Shown piece by piece: positions 24,531-31,638 of a DNA stretch of 31,638 nt (its first letter is position 1; every line of letters begins with the position of its first letter). This DNA comes from Deltaproteobacteria bacterium GWA2_38_16 (GTDB lineage Bacteria; Bdellovibrionota; JACOXK01; 2-02-FULL-40-11). The position numbers and the translations under genes were made by a program. The notes under the pieces are model-generated. The model saw only the letters and a list, made by a program, of their open reading frames with translations. It did no database searches and was not told the origin of the DNA. The stretch spans positions 1-31,638 of the forward strand of contig MGPE01000004.1 in NCBI GenBank assembly GCA_001797335.1. Reading direction: 5' to 3'.

Positions 24531-25220
24531 GAATTTCTGAACTTCTTCAGCTACAATTTGATCTAAAGGAAGTGTCTGAGAAGAAGGTGAAGAAGAAGGC
24601 GGTTTAGGGCGTCCTAATCCTGCCTTTTGTCTTTTTTCAAGAAGGGCCTGAATAAGATCTTGGGATAAAGGTTTTGGATTTCCTAAAGGCTTTGAATACC
24701 ATTCAATTTTAGCCAAATGTTCTACGAGTTCTAAGCGATAATAAGCTTGGGCCAAGGTGCTTCCAACTGCTAAAACTCCATGGTTTTTTAGTAAAAAAAC
24801 ATCGTAATAGTTTAAATATTCGGAAAGTTTTTTTTCACAAATAAGGGGAACTTCTTCACCCAAAGTGACGATGGCTTCGGCAATATATATTTTTTGAAGA
24901 GGAGTCTGGCTTACCGCAAAAGAAGTAGCCATGGGCGGATGCGCATGTACGATTGCTTGAATATCTGGCCTAGAATGATAACAGGTTAAGTGAAGATTGA
25001 TTTCTGAAAAAATATTATAGGTGCCGGCTATTTTTTTACCTTCTTGGTTTAAGGTTACCAGCATTTCTTCTGTAACGTCTCCCTTACTTTGGGCGGTAGG
25101 GGTGGCTATAATTTTTGTTCCAGATTTAACAGAAATATTTCCATCGTGATTGGCGACAAAGCCCTTGGCGTAAAGTTTATGAGAAAACTGGACGATGTGG
25201 TTTTTTATTTTTGATTCCAT
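24513..25220 (-). CDS. Class II aldolase/adducin family protein with C-terminal encapsulation-peptide-like helix
   Basis: 235 residues. Zinc ligands are H92 and H94 (HAHPP) and H147 (LLKNHG). E73 is the catalytic acid (FSEINLHL). This is the fuculose/rhamnulose/ribulose-phosphate aldolase-epimerase family. After the usual end near residue 200, a Gly/Pro/Ser linker (203-218) leads to a short amphipathic helix (219-233, LDQIVAEEVQKFLSQ). This matches the form of microcompartment targeting peptides and resembles the extra helix of DeoC in this window. A candidate reaction is cleavage of 5-deoxyribulose-1-phosphate to DHAP and acetaldehyde. Fuculose-1-phosphate cleavage is also possible. AAGGTG precedes the ATG. 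Confidence 0.88.
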   Translation of the reverse strand: MESKIKNHIVQFSHKLYAKGFVANHDGNISVKSGTKIIATPTAQSKGDVTEEMLVTLNQEGKKIAGTYNIFSEINLHLTCYHSRPDIQAIVHAHPPMATSFAVSQTPLQKIYIAEAIVTLGEEVPLICEKKLSEYLNYYDVFLLKNHGVLAVGSTLAQAYYRLELVEHLAKIEWYSKPLGNPKPLSQDLIQALLEKRQKAGLGRPKPPSSSPSSQTLPLDQIVAEEVQKFLSQNR

Positions 25221-25252
25221 GATGACACCTTATCTCTATTACATTTATTTAT

Positions 25253-25281
25253 TTGTCAACGCAGGATAATTAAGGTATACT
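25253..25281 (+). promoter_or_regulatory. Sigma-70-type promoter of the M14 carboxypeptidase gene
   Basis: TTGTCA (25253-25258), a 17-base spacer and TATACT (25276-25281). The leader would be about 90 bases. The minus strand of the same site reads TTGACA (25259-25254), a possible -35 for the divergent aldolase gene, although a matching -10 is weak. Confidence 0.65.
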
Positions 25282-25376
25282 TTTTTCGTTCTGCAGTACG
25301 TTCTTTTAAAATTGCACATTCTTGATAATTAAATCGAAGTATTTTTTCGTAGTAAAACCGAAAGGGGATCTTTTAT

Positions 25377-26645
25377 ATGCGAAAAGTGCTTGGTTTTTTA
25401 CTGTGTTTTTTCATTATATGTTCAAGTTTGGCATTTAAACCCATAGAAAAGGCTTCTTCAGAGCTTCAAGTGGTTAAAATTGATGCTTCTACGAAAGAAG
25501 AAAGAACAAAAATTTCTTCTTTGGGAGTCTCTATTGAAGAAGTGTATGATCATTATATTGTCGGTTTTTGTCATGAAAAAGAGTTGGCAAAACTTTCAAA
25601 ACAAGGATTTAATTTTAGAGTTCAATCTCTGCCCGCATTTTTACTGGATTTTCCCCCTTCGGATAGTGCTTTTCATAATTTAAAAGAATTAAATGATGAA
25701 ATACTGGCTTTAAGTCAAACCTATGCTTCCATTATGACCCTTTCTTCTATTGGAAAAAGTGTGGAAGGGAAAGATTTAACGATGATCAGAATTTCTGGTC
25801 CCCAAAACAAAGAAGGCGAAAAACAAGCTATTATTTTTCTGGGGACACATCATGCCCGGGAACATTTAAGTACAGAAGTTCCTTTTTATTTAACAAAATA
25901 TTTAGTCGAAAATTATGGAAAAGATGAAAAAGTAACCCAATTAATTGATGAACGAGAAATTTGGATTATTCCCTTAGTTAACCCAGATGGAACGGATTAT
26001 GATGTGAAAGGAAATAAACCTTATAAGTGGTGGAGAAAAAATCGCCAGGGAAAAGGGGCGGGATCTGTTTATGGGGTCGATCTCAATAGGAATTATGGAT
26101 ATAAATGGGGCGGAGAAGGAGCAGGAGATAGTCCAGATTCTGAAACTTATCGGGGAGAAACTGCTTTTTCTGAACCTGAAACACAGGCAGTAAAAACGTT
26201 TATTGAAGCCCATCCCAATATTACAACGCTTTTAACGTATCATACGTTTAGTGAGCTCATCTTATATCCGTGGGGGCATCAATACGATAGCATTGAAGAT
26301 CAAAAAGCTTTACGTGTTCATGAAGTTATGGCCCAGACCATGGGAAGAATGACGGGGTATAAACCTCAGCAATCGTCTGATCTTTATATTACGTCGGGAG
26401 ATACCACGGACTGGTCTTTTGGAGAACATGGGATTATTTCATTTACTTTTGAACTCTATCCTGCATCGCTGTGGGAAGGTGGATTTTATCCGCCCGCCAG
26501 CGTAATTCAAGATGTCGTGAATAATAATATTCCGTCGGCACTTTATTTAATTGATTATGCAGATAATCCTTATCGCGTGCTGTCGGGGATGAAACCGAGA
26601 GATTTTCTGACGGTGAGCGATGTATGGCCACCAAGGCTTCACTAA
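25377..26645 (+). CDS. Secreted zinc carboxypeptidase, M14 family
   Basis: 422 residues. The N-terminus (MRKVLGFLLCFFIICSSLAF) is a signal peptide. A pro-region or N-terminal domain runs to about residue 100. The catalytic domain has zinc ligands H159 and E162 (THHAREH), a later His in LLTYHTFSELILYPWG, and the catalytic Glu in FTFELYP. LVNPDGTDYD and GVDLNRNYGYKW are the substrate-binding parts. It resembles carboxypeptidase T-like enzymes and would remove C-terminal residues from peptides outside the cytoplasm. AGGGGATC precedes the ATG. No C-terminal anchor or sorting domain is visible. A hairpin follows the stop. Confidence 0.93.
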   Translation: MRKVLGFLLCFFIICSSLAFKPIEKASSELQVVKIDASTKEERTKISSLGVSIEEVYDHYIVGFCHEKELAKLSKQGFNFRVQSLPAFLLDFPPSDSAFHNLKELNDEILALSQTYASIMTLSSIGKSVEGKDLTMIRISGPQNKEGEKQAIIFLGTHHAREHLSTEVPFYLTKYLVENYGKDEKVTQLIDEREIWIIPLVNPDGTDYDVKGNKPYKWWRKNRQGKGAGSVYGVDLNRNYGYKWGGEGAGDSPDSETYRGETAFSEPETQAVKTFIEAHPNITTLLTYHTFSELILYPWGHQYDSIEDQKALRVHEVMAQTMGRMTGYKPQQSSDLYITSGDTTDWSFGEHGIISFTFELYPASLWEGGFYPPASVIQDVVNNNIPSALYLIDYADNPYRVLSGMKPRDFLTVSDVWPPRLH

Positions 26646-26648
26646 TAT

Positions 26649-26674
26649 CGGACGGACGGAAAACCGTCCGCGTC
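26649..26674 (+). terminator. GC-rich hairpin after the carboxypeptidase gene
   Basis: CGGACGG (26653-26659), loop AAAA, CCGTCCG (26664-26670) is a perfect 7-bp stem, with an additional CGGA copy just upstream. The following sequence CGTCTAAAAATTTTACG has no long T run, so termination would be weak. The hairpin is centred about 105 bases upstream of the predicted sigma-54 start, so it might instead be an activator site. Confidence 0.45.
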
Positions 26675-26739
26675 TAAAAATTTTACGCTTCCCTTGTATC
26701 CTCTAACTCTTATTTACGCTACAGAATGTATTTTCCGTG

Positions 26740-26756
26740 TTGGCACGAACTTTGCT
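26740..26756 (+). promoter_or_regulatory. Sigma-54 (-24/-12) promoter
   Basis: TTGGCACGAACTTTGCT matches the sigma-54 consensus TTGGCACG-N4-TTGC in every conserved position. The -24 GG is at 26742-26743 and the -12 GC at 26754-26755, exactly 12 bases apart. The predicted start is near 26767, about 60 bases before the coiled-coil gene. Use requires an AAA+ activator not present in the window. Confidence 0.75.
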
Positions 26757-26770
26757 TATCATCCTTTTTA

Positions 26771-26799
26771 TTGATTAGAGTAAAGTGCTCTTATATGAT
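26771..26799 (+). promoter_or_regulatory. Second, sigma-70-type promoter for the coiled-coil gene
   Basis: TTGATT (26771-26776), a 17-base spacer and TATGAT (26794-26799). It lies just downstream of the sigma-54 site, so the gene may have two modes of expression. The AAGGAG ribosome site follows at 26814-26819. Confidence 0.5.
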
Positions 26800-26827
26800 C
26801 AAACAATTTTAAAAAGGAGTAGTAGTA

Positions 26828-27316
26828 ATGATGAACCATAAAAATAATGGGAATGAATACATAACAAAAGATTTCTTAAAGGAAGCTTTTAATGATTTTG
26901 CACATCAATGGATTGTACCCCTCCATGCAGAGATAAAAACGATCAAGGAAGATGTAGAGGTTCTCAAAAAAGATGTCAAGGTTCTGAAAGAAGACGTGAA
27001 GGTGCTTAAAGAAGACGTGAAGGTGCTTAAAGAGGACGTGAAGGTGCTTAAAGAGGATGTACGAATTCTCAAAGAGGACGTGAAGGTTCTTAAAGAAGAT
27101 GTGAAGGTTCTTAAAGAAGATGTGAGAGTTCTGAAAGAGGATGTAAATGTACTAAAAGCAGATATGAAAAAAGTCAAATCTGATATTGCTGAAATGAAAA
27201 TAGATATCTCAGAGCTTAAACAAGAAATGAGAGAGGTAAAAAAAGTTCAAAAAAAACAAGATGTTCAAATTACTGCTTTTAAAGATTTTATTCGTTTTGG
27301 GGGTCGCTTAAGTTGA
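26828..27316 (+). CDS. Heptad-repeat coiled-coil protein, function unknown
   Basis: 162 residues with no signal peptide, cysteine or membrane segment. Residues 1-40 form a mixed lead (YITKDFLKEAFNDFAHQW). Residues 41-110 are ten nearly identical heptads of the form EDVKVLK, and residues 111-138 are four more degenerate heptads. The tail is KVQKKQDVQITAFKDFIRFGG. With V, V and L spaced at regular core positions, this should be one long parallel or trimeric coiled coil of about 15 nm. Repeat number is probably variable between strains. A good AAGGAG precedes the ATG; a second ATG follows at once. Its stop overlaps the pgpA TTG start. The role is unknown. Confidence 0.85.
   Translation: MMNHKNNGNEYITKDFLKEAFNDFAHQWIVPLHAEIKTIKEDVEVLKKDVKVLKEDVKVLKEDVKVLKEDVKVLKEDVRILKEDVKVLKEDVKVLKEDVRVLKEDVNVLKADMKKVKSDIAEMKIDISELKQEMREVKKVQKKQDVQITAFKDFIRFGGRLS
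26948..27157 (+). repeat. Tandem 21-bp repeat array encoding EDVKVLK heptads
   Basis: Ten in-frame 21-bp units lie head to tail. Units three to five (26990-27052) are nearly identical in DNA, reading GA(A/G)GACGTGAAGGTGCTTAAA, while outer units differ mostly at third positions. Degenerate units continue to 27241. The pattern suggests expansion by slippage or unequal exchange from a central unit. Confidence 0.9.
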
Positions 27317-27762
27317 AAGGCTTTATAACCATAATGGCTACGGGACTGGGATTAGGGTATTTGCCCTTTGCACCCGGAACATGGGGATCGCTGCTGGGGA
27401 TTTTACTGGCCTATGGGCTGTCTTTTTTATCTTTGCCCATAGCTTCTTTAACCTTGATCGCTTTTATTTTTTTTGCCATTTGGTGTGCGACACACGCAGA
27501 AACTTATTTTAAAAAAAAAGATGCTTCTCAAATTGTAATTGATGAAGTTTGTGGAATGGCAATTTCTCTTTTCTGTATTCCTTTTACTCTTCAAAATATT
27601 TTTATCGCTTTTTTGCTTTTTCGGCTATTTGATATTGTAAAACCTTTTCCAGCGCGTCTTTTTGAACAAAAATTAAAAGGTGGATATGGCATTGTTTTAG
27701 ATGATGTCATGGCAGGTATTTATGCCAATGTCATGTTACAAGGTATTCGGTTATTTTTATGA
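27313..27762 (+). CDS. pgpA: Phosphatidylglycerophosphatase A
   Basis: 149 residues, all-helical inner-membrane protein. Family marks are LGYLPFAPGTWGSLLG at the N-terminus and IVIDEVCGMAISL with the metal-binding Asp and Glu. FRLFDIVKPFP and LDDVMAGIYANV complete the pattern. It removes phosphate from phosphatidylglycerophosphate to give phosphatidylglycerol. The start is a TTG overlapping the previous stop (TTGA), with a G-rich ribosome site 9 bases before it; an internal ATG at 27334 would cut into the conserved N-terminus. It is coupled to pncC by a 4-base overlap. Confidence 0.92.
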   Translation: MKGFITIMATGLGLGYLPFAPGTWGSLLGILLAYGLSFLSLPIASLTLIAFIFFAIWCATHAETYFKKKDASQIVIDEVCGMAISLFCIPFTLQNIFIAFLLFRLFDIVKPFPARLFEQKLKGGYGIVLDDVMAGIYANVMLQGIRLFL

Positions 27763-28235
27763 GGGTAGAAGAAAAAATCATTCACCTTTTAACGCAGCAG
27801 AAAAAAACAGTTTCTCTGGCAGAATCTTGTACGGGAGGATGGGTAGGAGAAAAACTCACTTCTATTCCGGGAGCTTCAAAAGTATTTGGTTTTGGAGTAG
27901 TGAGTTACTCAGCCAAAGCCAAACAAAAATTATTGAATGTTCCTGCCTCTTTAATAAAAAAATATGGAGAAGTTTCTCCAGAAGTAGCTTGTGCCATGGC
28001 CAAGGGGATCTTATCTCTTTCTAAAAGCACCTATGCATTGGCGATTACGGGTATTGCAGGCCCAACCGGTGGTACTTCGAAAAAACCTGTAGGAACCGTG
28101 TGTTTATCATTGATTTCTAAAGATGGGCAGCATATAAAAAATAGGACCCTTTATTTAAAGGGTTCAAGACACCACATTAGAAAAAAAGCGTCTGATCAGA
28201 TTTTAAAAATGTTGTATTACTCTTTAACAAACTAA
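27759..28235 (+). CDS. pncC: Nicotinamide-nucleotide amidohydrolase (CinA C-terminal domain)
   Basis: 158 residues made only of the CinA C-terminal domain. The active-site [20 protein letters not shown] is present, as are the segments [25 protein letters not shown] and [19 protein letters not shown]. It deamidates NMN to nicotinate mononucleotide, which NadD (same window) can reuse. The N-terminal ADP-ribose pyrophosphatase domain of full CinA is lacking. It stands 13 bases before recA, the classic cinA-recA neighbourhood. Confidence 0.94.
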   Translation: MRVEEKIIHLLTQQKKTVSLAESCTGGWVGEKLTSIPGASKVFGFGVVSYSAKAKQKLLNVPASLIKKYGEVSPEVACAMAKGILSLSKSTYALAITGIAGPTGGTSKKPVGTVCLSLISKDGQHIKNRTLYLKGSRHHIRKKASDQILKMLYYSLTN

Positions 28236-28248
28236 AAAAGGGGGTATC

Positions 28249-29319
28249 ATGACCAGTCCACTAACAGTAGAAACCAATAAAGAAAAAGGGAAATCCATTG
28301 AGCTTGCCATTAGCTCCATTGAAAAACAGTTTGGAAAAGGTTCCATTATGCGGTTGGGAGCTGAAGGAAATCTTCATGGAGATATTCCAGCTATTTCTAC
28401 CGGATCTTTAGGATTAGATATTGCGATGGGCGTGGGTGGCCTTCCCAGAGGACGTGTTATTGAAATTTTTGGTCCTGAATCTTCAGGAAAAACAACCTTA
28501 ACTCTTCATGCTATTGCAGAAGCACAAAAAGCAGGAGGAATTGCGGCTTTTATTGATGCTGAGCATGCCCTAGATGTGGATTATGCTCGAAAATTAGGAG
28601 TAAAAACCGATGATCTTTTAATTTCTCAGCCTGATACGGGAGAGCAAGCTTTAGAAATTGCAGAAACATTGGTCCGTAGTGGGGCCATTGATATTGTGGT
28701 TGTAGACTCTGTGGCAGCCCTGGTTCCCCGTGCTGAAATTGAAGGGGAAATGGGAGATTCTCACATGGGACTTCAAGCAAGGCTCATGTCTCAGGCCCTT
28801 CGAAAACTAACCGGAAGTATCAGTAAATCTAAAACTACCCTTGTTTTTATTAACCAACTTCGGATGAAAATTGGAGTGATGTTTGGGAATCCAGAAACGA
28901 CAACGGGTGGAAACGCCCTTAAATTTTATGCGACTACCCGAATTGATATTCGTCGGGTTGGAGCTATTAAAGAAGGAGAAGAAGTCAAGGGTGCACGAAC
29001 TTTAGTTAAAATTGTAAAAAATAAAGTTTCTCCTCCGTTTAAACATGTAGAGTTTGATATTCTTTATGGAAAAGGAATTTCTTATTTAGGAGAAGTCGTG
29101 GATTTAGGTTCAAATCACAATGTTATTGAAAAATCAGGGGCGTGGTTTACCTATGGGAATGAAAAATTAGGACAAGGCAGAGAAAAAGCCATTGAACATT
29201 TAAAGGCCAATCCTAAATTAGCAGAAGAAATTAAAAAGAAAATTTACCTGGCTGTTGGGTTTACTAAAAAAGAAGTGGTCCCGGCGGACAAACCCGCAGC
29301 TACTCCTAAGAAGAAGTAA
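28249..29319 (+). CDS. recA: Recombinase RecA
   Basis: 356 residues. Walker [10 protein letters not shown], Walker [16 protein letters not shown], the DNA-binding loops around [14 protein letters not shown] and [16 protein letters not shown], and [13 protein letters not shown] are all intact. The C-terminus ends in a short basic tail (PAATPKKK) where E. coli has an acidic one. RecA drives homologous recombination and LexA self-cleavage. No SOS box or separate promoter was seen upstream, so transcription probably comes from the pgpA-pncC operon. Shine-Dalgarno GGGGG precedes the ATG. Confidence 0.99.
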   Translation: MTSPLTVETNKEKGKSIELAISSIEKQFGKGSIMRLGAEGNLHGDIPAISTGSLGLDIAMGVGGLPRGRVIEIFGPESSGKTTLTLHAIAEAQKAGGIAAFIDAEHALDVDYARKLGVKTDDLLISQPDTGEQALEIAETLVRSGAIDIVVVDSVAALVPRAEIEGEMGDSHMGLQARLMSQALRKLTGSISKSKTTLVFINQLRMKIGVMFGNPETTTGGNALKFYATTRIDIRRVGAIKEGEEVKGARTLVKIVKNKVSPPFKHVEFDILYGKGISYLGEVVDLGSNHNVIEKSGAWFTYGNEKLGQGREKAIEHLKANPKLAEEIKKKIYLAVGFTKKEVVPADKPAATPKKK

Positions 29320-29330
29320 TTTTAAATTGA

Positions 29331-31638
29331 ATGCAGCTCGATGAAATTCGAAGGCGATTTTTAACTTTTTTTGAATCCAAGGGGCATGCTGTTTGTGCCT
29401 CTTCTTCTTTAGTTCCCAAAAATGATCCTACGCTTCTTTTTACCAATGCTGGGATGGTTCAATTTAAAGACTACTTTCTAGGCAGCCAAACTCCGGAATT
29501 TAAAAAAGCTACCACATGCCAACTCTGTATCCGCGCGGGTGGAAAGCATAATGATTTAGAAAATGTGGGAAAAACAGCTCGTCACCACACATTTTTTGAA
29601 ATGCTAGGGAATTTTTCTTTTGGGGATTATTTTAAAGAAAAAGCAATTCATTATGCCTGGGAATTTTTAACCCGAGAATTAAAAATTCCTAAGAAAAATC
29701 TCTATGTTTCTGTTTATGAGGAAGATAAAGAGGCTTATCAAATCTGGCATAAAAAAATAAAAATTGAACCCAAGCGAATTTATAAATTTGGGAAAAAGGA
29801 TAATTTTTGGGCCATGGGGGATACCGGACCGTGTGGTCCTTGTTCAGAAATTTATTATGATCAAGGAGAAACGGTAGGCTGTGGAAAGAAAACCTGTGAT
29901 GTGGGGTGTGAGTGTGATCGCTATATAGAGATTTGGAATTTAGTTTTTATGGAATTTGAAAGAACGAAAGAGGGGATTTTAACTCCACTTCCAAAACCAT
30001 CTATTGATACTGGAATGGGGCTTGAACGACTGGCCTCAGTTCTTCAAGGGGTTCAGAGTAATTATGATATCGATCTTTTTCAAAATCTTATTCGAGATAT
30101 CGAAAAAACAGTTTCAAGGAAGTATGGAGAAAATAGTGATTCTGATATTTCCCTTCGTGTGATTGCAGATCACATTCGTTCCACGACGTTTCTTATTTCT
30201 GAAGGCGTTCTTCCTTCAAACGAAGGGCGGGGCTATGTACTTCGAAGAATTATGAGGCGTGCCATTCGGCATGGCAAAAAACTGGGGCAAGATGCTCCTT
30301 TTCTTTATAAGTTAGTTTCTTCAGTAGTAGATCTGATGAACAAATCCTACCCTCAGCTCAAAGAACAAAAACCCTTTATAGAAAAAGTGATTTTTTCAGA
30401 AGAAGAGCGTTTTTTAAAGACGTTGGATAATGGGCTTAAAATTTTAGAAGGTGAAATTTTAAAACACCATGAACAAAAAAAGAAAATTCTTTCTGGTGAA
30501 ACCATTTATAAGCTCTACGATACTTTTGGTTTTCCGATAGACTTAATTTCTGTTCTAGCGCAAGAACAAAAATTAACTCTGGATATGTCCGGATTTGAAA
30601 CCTATATGAATGAGCAGCGAACACGGGCTCGAAGTAAATGGGTGGGATCGGGGGAGAAAAAAGAAAACCCCCTCTATCAAGAATTATCTAAAAAAATAAA
30701 GTGTGAATTTTTAGGGTATGAAACTTTTAAAACTTCCTCAAAATTAAAAGCCATTATTTTTGAAGGTCAGAGGGTTGATCTTTTACACGTAAAAGATCAA
30801 CCATTAGAGGTCGAACTTATTTTTGATAAAACTCCTTTTTATGGAGAATCCGGGGGGCAAGTTGGAGATACGGGCGTTATTAAAGCTGAAAAAGTGGAAA
30901 TTGAAATTACAGATACCCAAAAACCGTATCTTGAGTTTATTGTTCATCGAGGGAAATTAATTAAAGGAGAATTACAGGTTGGAAAATCCTATGAACTTCA
31001 AATTGATTGCGAACGAAGACACGATATTGTTTTAAATCATACAGCTACTCACATGCTTCACACTGCACTTCAAGAGCAATTGGGAGATCATGTGAGACAA
31101 GCAGGAAGTTTAGTAGCCCCAGATCGATTACGGTTTGATTTTACCCATTTTCAGCCATTAACCCCGTTAGAAATTGAAAATTTAGAAAATTTTATGAATG
31201 ATAAAATTGCTGCCAGTGACCCTGTGACAGTAACGGTAATGTCATTTAAAGACGCAATGGAAATTGGTGCTATGGCCCTTTTTGGAGATAAGTACGAGGA
31301 TAGAGTTAGGGTCATTCAAGTAGGGGATTATTCGATAGAACTGTGTGGAGGAACACATCTTCATTCAACATCTCAAATTAGGCTTTTTAAAATTATTTCT
31401 GAAACGGGAGTTTCTGCAGGAATAAGACGCATTGAAGCCTTAACGGGTAAAGGTGCCTTTCAATATCTTAAAACACGAGATGAAAAGTTAGGAGAAATTG
31501 AATTGGAATTAAAAACGAAGGCTTCGGATGTGCCTCATCGAGTTAAAAGTCTTTTGGAGCGAACCAAAGAGTTAGAAAGAGAACTTTCAAAGTCTCAAGA
31601 TAAGCGTGTTTCTGAAGAGTCGAAAGATCTTTTATCTC
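29331..31638 (+). CDS. alaS: Alanyl-tRNA synthetase, 3' end outside window
   Basis: The first 769 codons are present; the frame is open at the right edge. Class II catalytic motifs appear at the N-terminus (LVPKNDPTLLFTNAGMVQFK; GNFSFGDYF; GMGLERLASVLQG). The editing domain contains zinc ligands H570 and H574 (NHTATHMLHTAL) and C672 and H676 (CGGTHLHSTSQI). The C-terminal C-Ala domain is cut off. It charges tRNA-Ala and clears Ser and Gly. It begins 11 bases after recA with no recX between them, and a cotranscribed recA-alaS pair is likely. No ribosome site is obvious. Confidence 0.97.
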   Translation, partial: MQLDEIRRRFLTFFESKGHAVCASSSLVPKNDPTLLFTNAGMVQFKDYFLGSQTPEFKKATTCQLCIRAGGKHNDLENVGKTARHHTFFEMLGNFSFGDYFKEKAIHYAWEFLTRELKIPKKNLYVSVYEEDKEAYQIWHKKIKIEPKRIYKFGKKDNFWAMGDTGPCGPCSEIYYDQGETVGCGKKTCDVGCECDRYIEIWNLVFMEFERTKEGILTPLPKPSIDTGMGLERLASVLQGVQSNYDIDLFQNLIRDIEKTVSRKYGENSDSDISLRVIADHIRSTTFLISEGVLPSNEGRGYVLRRIMRRAIRHGKKLGQDAPFLYKLVSSVVDLMNKSYPQLKEQKPFIEKVIFSEEERFLKTLDNGLKILEGEILKHHEQKKKILSGETIYKLYDTFGFPIDLISVLAQEQKLTLDMSGFETYMNEQRTRARSKWVGSGEKKENPLYQELSKKIKCEFLGYETFKTSSKLKAIIFEGQRVDLLHVKDQPLEVELIFDKTPFYGESGGQVGDTGVIKAEKVEIEITDTQKPYLEFIVHRGKLIKGELQVGKSYELQIDCERRHDIVLNHTATHMLHTALQEQLGDHVRQAGSLVAPDRLRFDFTHFQPLTPLEIENLENFMNDKIAASDPVTVTVMSFKDAMEIGAMALFGDKYEDRVRVIQVGDYSIELCGGTHLHSTSQIRLFKIISETGVSAGIRRIEALTGKGAFQYLKTRDEKLGEIELELKTKASDVPHRVKSLLERTKELERELSKSQDKRVSEESKDLLS

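Noticed and set aside
11620-25220. Bacterial microcompartment shell genes near the tagged aldolases
   Set aside because: No product in the window has the size or sequence of BMC-H, BMC-T or BMC-P proteins, so the compartment idea rests only on the two tags.
26905-27241. 21-bp repeats as a CRISPR array or VNTR in non-coding DNA
   Set aside because: Units are contiguous without spacers, stay in frame and encode clean heptads; they belong to the coiled-coil gene. The opposite-strand open frame is only the mirror of this low-complexity sequence.
28236-28248. SOS box or dedicated recA promoter
   Set aside because: The gap is 13 bases and contains only the ribosome site; no convincing LexA palindrome was seen in the end of pncC.

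Overview
This is an AT-rich window from a Gram-negative bacterium. The best guess is a deltaproteobacterial or related uncultured lineage. That rests on gene order (fmdB-rng-rplU-rpmA-obgE-nadD-rsfS-rlmH-gpmI-comF, and pgpA-pncC-recA-alaS), on a textbook -24/-12 sigma-54 promoter, and on a secreted carboxypeptidase. The placement is inference, since no marker was compared with a database. Coding density is very high: most neighbours overlap or sit a few bases apart, and no gene-free stretch exceeds 300 bases.

Layout. 1-928 (-): 5' part of a leucyl aminopeptidase (pepA). 985-1071 (+): tRNA-Ser(CGA). 1118-2856 (+): an orphan polyprenyl-synthetase-like protein, then a two-gene nucleotidyltransferase/small-protein module. 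2902-11537 (-): a housekeeping block with comF, gpmI, rlmH, rsfS, nadD, obgE, L27, L21, RNase E/G, an FmdB zinc ribbon, plsC and acylphosphatase. 11620-19909 (+): a near-complete nucleoside catabolism operon of deoC, deoB, pyrimidine phosphorylase, nupC, purine nucleoside phosphorylase, a DUF1646 membrane protein, cytidine deaminase and a 5'-deoxyadenosine-deaminase-like amidohydrolase. 19956-22511: a small sulfur/metal island with a CDF-like transporter, SQR-like flavoprotein, ArsR regulator and DsrE protein. 22574-24530 (+): salvage genes tdk, a divergent UPRTase-like gene and hpt. 24513-25220 (-): class II aldolase. 25377-26645 (+): M14 carboxypeptidase. 26828 to the end (+): heptad-repeat coiled-coil protein, pgpA, pncC, recA and a truncated alaS.

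How the genes work together. NupC would import nucleosides. Deaminases and phosphorylases release bases and (deoxy)ribose-1-phosphate, DeoB moves the phosphate, and DeoC cleaves deoxyribose-5-phosphate to glyceraldehyde-3-phosphate and acetaldehyde. Tdk, Hpt and the UPRTase-like protein would recover thymidine and bases.

The most interesting observation is that both aldolases of the window carry an extra terminal amphipathic helix joined by a low-complexity linker. It is N-terminal on DeoC and C-terminal on the class II aldolase, and both contain a similar [V]xEEVxx core. This is the form of bacterial-microcompartment encapsulation peptides. Both enzymes can make a volatile aldehyde, so a nucleoside- and 5'-deoxyadenosine-fed microcompartment encoded elsewhere in the genome is a testable idea; no shell gene lies in this window. 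Other points of note are probable leaderless promoters (pepA, the nucleotidyltransferase, deoC), mirrored divergent promoters in the ArsR/SQR intergenic region, and a sigma-54 promoter in front of the heptad-repeat gene.
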